A stretch of DNA of 9,984 nucleotides. Origin: an uncultured Planctomycetia bacterium (lineage in GTDB: Bacteria > Planctomycetota > UBA1135 > GCA-002686595). The DNA lies in contig CALFYL010000395.1 of assembly GCA_937952135.1 (NCBI GenBank), positions 1 to 9,984 of the forward strand, in the 5' to 3' direction. Made by a program: the position numbers and the translations under genes. Under the pieces are notes generated by a model. The model had not been told where the DNA came from. It was given only the letters and a program-made list of their open reading frames with translations, and made no database searches. Below, in pieces: positions 6,470 through 9,984 of the stretch (positions are counted from its first letter, which is position 1; each line of letters opens with the position of its first letter).

Positions 6470-7633
6470 TCAAGCCTTCTGTGCTTCGATGCGAATGTGG
6501 CGGACCAGCTTGCGTCCGAAGTGCAGCAACATGCCGAGGGCGATCACGATGCAGGCGATCAGCGGGTGCTGGTCGGCGGGATTGCGCACGACCGCCAGAG
6601 TGGAGAACAGCGGGTCGCCGGGGCGTGCGTTCGACGGACCCCACGACGCCTGGTAGAGCACGAGTCCCTGGGAGCGCAGCGGCTCGTTCATCTCGATGCG
6701 CACGTTGCGCGACGAGCCATCCTCGAAGACGGTGACGTCGCTCGAGAAGGACTTCGCCATGCTCATGCGCGGGTGGTCCTCCTTGCGGAAGTCGTCGAGC
6801 TTGATCGTGAACGGCATCACGAACTGTTGCCGGCGCAGCTCGAGCCCGAAGGTGCGGCCTTCGCGTTCGAGCGTGAGCGGCGCGCGCGTCAAGCCCCACA
6901 GCAGCGCCTCGCGCTTCGCGCCGTCCTTCTTGTCGACGACCGTCGCGTACAGGCCGGCCACGTTGGCTTCGTTCTCCGGCTCGGCGAGCTCGGAAAGGAG
7001 TACGTAGCCGTCGACGGTCGGCAGGTCGGAGCGCACCATCGGGCCCTTGGGCACGACGTTGGAATTCGGCTGGAAATGGCGCAATTCGAGCTCGAAGGGC
7101 CACTCGGCGCACTGGATGCGCGACGGCTTCGAACCGGTCGCCCACGTGAACGCGCTCTCGGGCACGACCGTCTCGCGCAGCTTCCCGTCGTCGAGCCGCT
7201 CGATCACCGCCACCTCCCAGTGGTGGTAGCTCTGGAACGTGTTCGAGGCTTGCCCTTCGAAGAGCGTGACGTGCCCGTCGTCGGAGAAGCGCATCTTGAT
7301 CAGGCCCGCGACGATCAGCAGCGCGATGCCGACGTGCGTGACGAGCACGCCGAGGGTCGCCGACCCGCGCCGCAGGCGCACGATGCCGCCGACGATCAGG
7401 TTCACGAAGAGCACGCCCATCACGAGCGCGGCGCCCGGAAGGGGAATCGGCACGGCGCCGGACTCGTGCACCAGGAACAGCGACTCGAAGTACTTGCGCT
7501 GCACCTCGAACAGCCCGGTGTGCTGCTGCTCCAGCGTTCCCAGCCAGGTCAGGATCGCCAGCAGGATCAGCAGCACGCAGCTCAGACCGAGGGACGAGAA
7601 GATCGCGAGCGCGCGTTCGAGTACGCGTTGCAT
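6470..7633 (-). CDS. resB: ResB/Ccs1 cytochrome c biogenesis protein
   Basis: A 387-residue membrane protein, the usual partner of CcsA in System II cytochrome c maturation, thought to help haem transfer and apocytochrome delivery. Hydrophobic segments lie at about residues 14-33, 66-86 and 93-112, with a last helix near 357-372. The large region between about 115 and 350 is periplasmic. Family features are His100 in the LVTHVGIALLIVAG helix, the phrase KLDDFRKEDHPRMS followed by KSFSSDV, and MNEPLR…LVLYQASW before the last helix. Start at the ATG at 7633; GAGG, overlapping the stop of the preceding gene, serves as ribosome site. The gap is 7 nt to the lipoprotein gene upstream and 23 nt to ccsA downstream, so the three are almost certainly one transcript. 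Confidence 0.94.
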   Translation of the reverse strand: MQRVLERALAIFSSLGLSCVLLILLAILTWLGTLEQQHTGLFEVQRKYFESLFLVHESGAVPIPLPGAALVMGVLFVNLIVGGIVRLRRGSATLGVLVTHVGIALLIVAGLIKMRFSDDGHVTLFEGQASNTFQSYHHWEVAVIERLDDGKLRETVVPESAFTWATGSKPSRIQCAEWPFELELRHFQPNSNVVPKGPMVRSDLPTVDGYVLLSELAEPENEANVAGLYATVVDKKDGAKREALLWGLTRAPLTLEREGRTFGLELRRQQFVMPFTIKLDDFRKEDHPRMSMAKSFSSDVTVFEDGSSRNVRIEMNEPLRSQGLVLYQASWGPSNARPGDPLFSTLAVVRNPADQHPLIACIVIALGMLLHFGRKLVRHIRIEAQKA

Positions 7634-7640
7634 GGGAGCC

Positions 7641-8297
7641 TCAGTTCTTGGTGCGGAACGACGCGACGAGGCGGTTGAAGTTCTCGAGCTCGCGCGCGAG
7701 CACCTCGCGCGGGCCGGTCATCTTGAGGAAGCGGGCGCGGTCGCCCGTAATCTGCAGCAGGCCGACGAGGCGCCAGTCCTTCGCCGAGTGCTCGCCGCTC
7801 ATGCCGGTCCACTCGCCTTCGATGTCGACGAGCGTCGCGGGCGCGCCGAACCAAGTGGTCGAAGGAAGCTGCGCGATCTGCTCACCCGACATCGGCGCGA
7901 GCGAGAGCTGCTGCCGCCACCGATTGACGTTCGGCTCGAGCCCGCCGCCTCCGCCGCCGAGGGTCGTCATGTAGCACTCGGCGGTCGGGTCGCCCGCGAC
8001 ACGGAAGTTGACCTCGCGGAACTGCGCCGGCGGCAACGCGACCCAGCCCTCCGGCAGGTCGTAGTCGAAGGCCGCATTCGCGTTCGCGTTCGCGGCCGGC
8101 GCGGACGCGAAGTCCTTCGCGGACTTGCCGAAGCGCTCCGCATCGGTCGCGCCGAACTGCACCGGCTTGACGGGCTCGACGGTCTTCGACTCGGTGAGCG
8201 TCGTCTCCTCCGCTTGCTTGCCGCCGCAGGAAAGCGCGAACAAACTCGCGGCCACGGCGAACGAAAGAGCGGGAGTCGAAAGGCGCGCGTGCAGCAT
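7641..8297 (-). CDS. Predicted lipoprotein, first gene of the cytochrome c assembly operon
   Basis: A 218-residue protein. The N-terminus has Arg5, a hydrophobic stretch and Cys24 after Ala-Leu-Ser, then Gly-Gly, so a lipoprotein is likely although the lipobox is imperfect. A low-complexity linker follows, rich in Thr/Glu and then Ala-Asn repeats, before a globular domain from about residue 75: a DLPEGW start, then a run of six glycines and NVNRWRQQL, then GAPATLVDIEGEW and a C-terminal helix with NRLVASFR. I have seen this Gly-Gly…NVNRWR pattern in planctomycete and verrucomicrobial hypothetical proteins, but know no function. Its place directly before resB and ccsA suggests a link with cytochrome c assembly or respiration. 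A TTG at 8312 could add five residues; the ATG at 8297 is preferred for its normal signal peptide, though neither has a clear ribosome site. Confidence 0.85.
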   Translation of the reverse strand: MLHARLSTPALSFAVAASLFALSCGGKQAEETTLTESKTVEPVKPVQFGATDAERFGKSAKDFASAPAANANANAAFDYDLPEGWVALPPAQFREVNFRVAGDPTAECYMTTLGGGGGGLEPNVNRWRQQLSLAPMSGEQIAQLPSTTWFGAPATLVDIEGEWTGMSGEHSAKDWRLVGLLQITGDRARFLKMTGPREVLARELENFNRLVASFRTKN

Positions 8298-8355
8298 CGT
8301 GTCGAGGTCCAAAGGGTGTTGCGGTGGAGAAGAGTCGGCGCTCGCAGTACGGAGT

Positions 8356-8373
8356 CTAGGCGCCCCGGCCTAG
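8356..8373. repeat. Inverted repeat upstream of the lipoprotein-resB-ccsA operon
   Basis: CTAGGC and GCCTAG are perfect arms around a GCCCCG loop. It lies 59 nt before the lipoprotein ATG and 112 nt after the end of the DHODH-like gene, so it could be an operator or part of a terminator for the upstream operon. No T run accompanies it. Confidence 0.4.
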
Positions 8374-8375
8374 CC

Positions 8376-8396
8376 ACGTCCTACGACCAGGGACGT
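8376..8396. repeat. Second inverted repeat in the same spacer
   Basis: ACGTCC and GGACGT form a 6-bp inverted repeat with a 9-nt spacer, only two bases from the repeat at 8356-8373. The arm spacing is compatible with a dimeric regulator site or a hairpin. The spacer 8298-8484 (187 nt) shows nothing else I can name. Confidence 0.4.
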
Positions 8397-8484
8397 ATCC
8401 GCGGCCGATCGTGAACGGAGTACGGCGCCAGAGCAAGCTTCTCGCGCGCCCTGGAAGGCGAACCGAGCTCCGAGCGCGCAACGC

Positions 8485-9486
8485 TCAGTCGAGCTCGAAG
8501 CGCCAGGACTGCAGGATGTTCACGTAGTTCGCGCGTTCGAAGCCGCGCGGGTCGGGGCAGCGCCGGAGGTTCATGCTGCCGCGCATCTGCTCGAGCGAGT
8601 CGTACTCGTGTTGCTCGAGCCACTCGCGAAGGTCGGCCAGCACGTGGACGAGGTGCTCGGGCCCGTGGCGGAGCAACGCGGAGACCATCTGGACGCAGTG
8701 CGCGCCCGTCATGATCGCTTTCACGGCGTCCACGGCCTCGTGCACGCCGCCGCTGACCGCGAGCGAGCCCTCGAGCCGCGGAGACAGGATCGCGAGCCAG
8801 CGCAGGCGCAGGAGCAGTTCCGAGCGGTCGGAGAGCCGGAGCGTGCGCGCGACCTCGAGCGCGTCGATGTCGATGTCCGGCTGGTAGAAGCGGTTGAAGA
8901 GCACCAGGCCGTTCGCGCCGGCGTTCTCGAGGGCCTTCGCGAAGTGCGCGAGCGCGGTGTAGTAGGGCGAGAGCTTCACCGCGATCGGGATGCTCACGAC
9001 CGCGCGCACGGTCTGCACGATCTGAAGCGCGCGCGCCTCGACGCTGCTCGCGCTCTCGCGCGGATCGGTTTCGAGCTCGTAGAGGTTCAGCTCGAGCGCC
9101 GACGCGCCCGCTTGCTGCATCGAAGCGGCGTAGCGCAGCCACGAGCCCTCCGTCGTGCCGTTGAGCGACGCGATCACGGGCACGGAGCTCATGGCGCGGA
9201 TGCGCCGCAGGCGTTCGAGGTACTCGTCGGGCCCGAGCCGGAACTGGTCGAGCTCCGGCAGGTACGACGTGGCTTCGGCGTGCGAGTTCGCGTGCGCGTC
9301 CTGGTAGTGCGTGCGCGCCAGCGCCTCGCCGCGGATCTGCTCCTCGAAGAGCGAGTGCATCACGATCGCCGCCGCGCCCGAATCGAGCAGGCGCTGCACG
9401 AGCGCGAGGTCGTCGACCAGCGGCGACGCGCCGGCCACGAGCGGATGCGAGAGCCTCAGTCCCAGGTAGTTCGTCGAGAGATCCAT
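8485..9486 (-). CDS. Dihydroorotate dehydrogenase-like FMN protein, PFOR-associated
   Basis: A 333-residue TIM-barrel flavoprotein close to the group annotated as dihydroorotate dehydrogenase-like proteins. FMN-contact features are kept: the N-terminal MDLSTNYLGL and ASPL segment, SLNG with Asn109, ELNLY with Asn134, Lys171 in VKLSPY, LFNRFYQPDID and the phosphate-binding SGGVHE near 246-250. The class 1 catalytic cysteine loop (Ser-Cys-Pro-Asn) is absent: Asn134 is followed by Leu-Tyr. The orotate-binding asparagine loop is also not recognisable; that region reads YQDAHANSHAEATSYLPEL. It is therefore unlikely to be the pyrimidine-pathway enzyme and may oxidise or reduce another substrate. 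The ATG at 9486 lies 4 nt after the nifJ stop, indicating translational coupling and a role tied to pyruvate:ferredoxin oxidoreductase. Confidence 0.9.
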   Translation of the reverse strand: MDLSTNYLGLRLSHPLVAGASPLVDDLALVQRLLDSGAAAIVMHSLFEEQIRGEALARTHYQDAHANSHAEATSYLPELDQFRLGPDEYLERLRRIRAMSSVPVIASLNGTTEGSWLRYAASMQQAGASALELNLYELETDPRESASSVEARALQIVQTVRAVVSIPIAVKLSPYYTALAHFAKALENAGANGLVLFNRFYQPDIDIDALEVARTLRLSDRSELLLRLRWLAILSPRLEGSLAVSGGVHEAVDAVKAIMTGAHCVQMVSALLRHGPEHLVHVLADLREWLEQHEYDSLEQMRGSMNLRRCPDPRGFERANYVNILQSWRFELD

Positions 9487-9490
9487 GGCG

Positions 9491-9984
9491 CTAGCCCTTG
9501 GTGGTGGTCGGTTCGGCGGCGGCCTGCGGGGCGGCCAGGCGTTTCAGCGTCGTCCAACGCTCCGCGATCTCGCGCTGCGATTGAGCGACGAGCCCTTGGT
9601 AGCGAACCGCGTCGGCCTGTTCGACCATGCGGAAGCGCGTCTCGTTGCGCATGTACTGCGCGAGCGTCGGCGTCGGATCGCCCGAGTCGAGCGCGAGCGC
9701 GGGCTCGCCCTCCAGCGCGCGCCGCGGATCGAAGCGGTACAGCGGCCACGCCCCCGCGCCGACGGCGAGCTTCTGCTGCTCCGCGCCGTGCGCCATGTCG
9801 TAGCCGTGCGCGATGCAGTGGCTGTAGGCGATCACGAGCGCCGGCCCGTCGTAGCTCTCGGCCTCGAGCAGCGCCTTGACGGCCTGGTTGTCCTTCGCGC
9901 CGATCGCGATGCGCGCCACGTACACGTGTCCGTAGCCCATCATCATCAGCGCGAGGTCCTTCTTGCCGAGCGTCTTGCCCGCGA
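9491..9984 (-). CDS. nifJ: Pyruvate:ferredoxin (flavodoxin) oxidoreductase, C-terminal part
   Basis: The last 163 or so residues of a protein normally near 1,170-1,200 residues; the frame enters from beyond the window edge. The enzyme converts pyruvate, CoA and oxidised ferredoxin or flavodoxin to acetyl-CoA, CO2 and reduced carrier, using thiamine diphosphate and iron-sulfur clusters. Visible features are the GKTLGKKDL segment, MGYGHVYVARIAIGAKDNQ, EAESYDGPALVIAYSHC and EQQKLAV…WPLYRFDP, which are the closing part of the thiamine-diphosphate domain. The Cys in AYSHCIAHG (codon 9815-9817) corresponds to a proximal 4Fe-4S cluster ligand in characterised enzymes. The C-terminus ends in a short Ala/Pro/Thr-rich tail. 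The gene is followed after 4 nt by the DHODH-like gene. Confidence 0.95.
   Translation of the reverse strand, partial: AGKTLGKKDLALMMMGYGHVYVARIAIGAKDNQAVKALLEAESYDGPALVIAYSHCIAHGYDMAHGAEQQKLAVGAGAWPLYRFDPRRALEGEPALALDSGDPTPTLAQYMRNETRFRMVEQADAVRYQGLVAQSQREIAERWTTLKRLAAPQAAAEPTTTKG

Noticed and set aside
5016..6656. Plus-strand open frame of 546 codons opposite ccsA
   Set aside because: Arg/Glu/His-rich low-complexity translation typical of the antisense of GC-rich genes; the opposite strand encodes recognisable CcsA.
6447..7145. N-terminal extension of ccsA by 233 codons
   Set aside because: It overlaps resB in another frame and reads as Arg-rich sequence; the ATG at 6446 gives a proper signal anchor and sits just after the resB stop.
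6497..7678. Plus-strand open frame of 393 codons opposite resB
   Set aside because: The opposite strand is clear ResB; this translation is charged low-complexity sequence.
8072..8095. Hexanucleotide repeat in the lipoprotein gene as a phase-variation tract
   Set aside because: It encodes a short Ala-Asn linker; a six-base unit keeps the reading frame, and only a few imperfect copies are present.
8608..9879. Plus-strand open frame of 423 codons opposite the DHODH-like gene and nifJ
   Set aside because: Spans two well-identified minus-strand genes and shows no domain or signal; an antisense shadow.
9491..9946. A short stand-alone gene starting at the ATG at 9946
   Set aside because: The frame continues upstream with conserved PFOR residues to the window edge, so this ATG is internal to nifJ.

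Overview
The window comes from a GC-rich bacterium, with roughly two thirds or more G+C and strong G/C bias at third codon positions. The best guess is a planctomycete. The reasons are the large secreted FG-GAP propeller protein, a C-terminal domain of about 135 residues on two otherwise unrelated secreted proteins (similar tails are familiar to me from planctomycete proteins, from memory only), a System II (Ccs) cytochrome c assembly operon whose CcsA carries a very large N-terminal periplasmic region, and a pyruvate:ferredoxin oxidoreductase next to a dihydroorotate-dehydrogenase-like gene. The taxonomy is inference.

Layout. Positions 1-2817 (minus strand) hold two exported products. First, reading from the window edge, is the 3' part of a seven-repeat FG-GAP propeller gene, with start at 1612 and its end just off the window. 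Upstream of it is a lipoprotein-type amidohydrolase (1750-2817). Both genes begin with nearly the same 25-nt leader around the start codon. Positions 2818-3218 are a divergent intergenic region with an 11-bp hairpin and six tandem copies of a 14-bp GC-rich unit. Positions 3219-4346 (plus strand) encode a secreted protein with a thrombospondin-C-terminal-like (L-lectin-like) domain and the same C-terminal tail as the FG-GAP protein. A short convergent gap (4347-4439) has two small hairpins.

Positions 4440-8297 (minus strand) form a tight operon, in transcription order: a small lipoprotein, ResB (Ccs1) and CcsA. Gaps are 7 and 23 nt. ResB and CcsA together form the haem export and cytochrome c haem-ligation complex of System II; the lipoprotein is a plausible but unproven accessory. 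A 187-bp spacer with two inverted repeats separates this operon from the next one upstream. Positions 8485-9984 (minus strand) hold the end of nifJ (pyruvate:ferredoxin/flavodoxin oxidoreductase), which runs in from outside the window. Four nucleotides after it comes a flavoprotein of the dihydroorotate dehydrogenase fold that lacks the usual catalytic cysteine motif.

The overall picture is an energy-metabolism block (PFOR module, then cytochrome c maturation) beside a cell-surface/exported-protein block. No RNA genes, insertion sequences, CRISPR arrays or prophage genes were seen. The most unusual content is the shared C-terminal domain, the 14-bp tandem array, the repeated start-codon leader, and the PFOR-linked DHODH-like protein with an altered active site.
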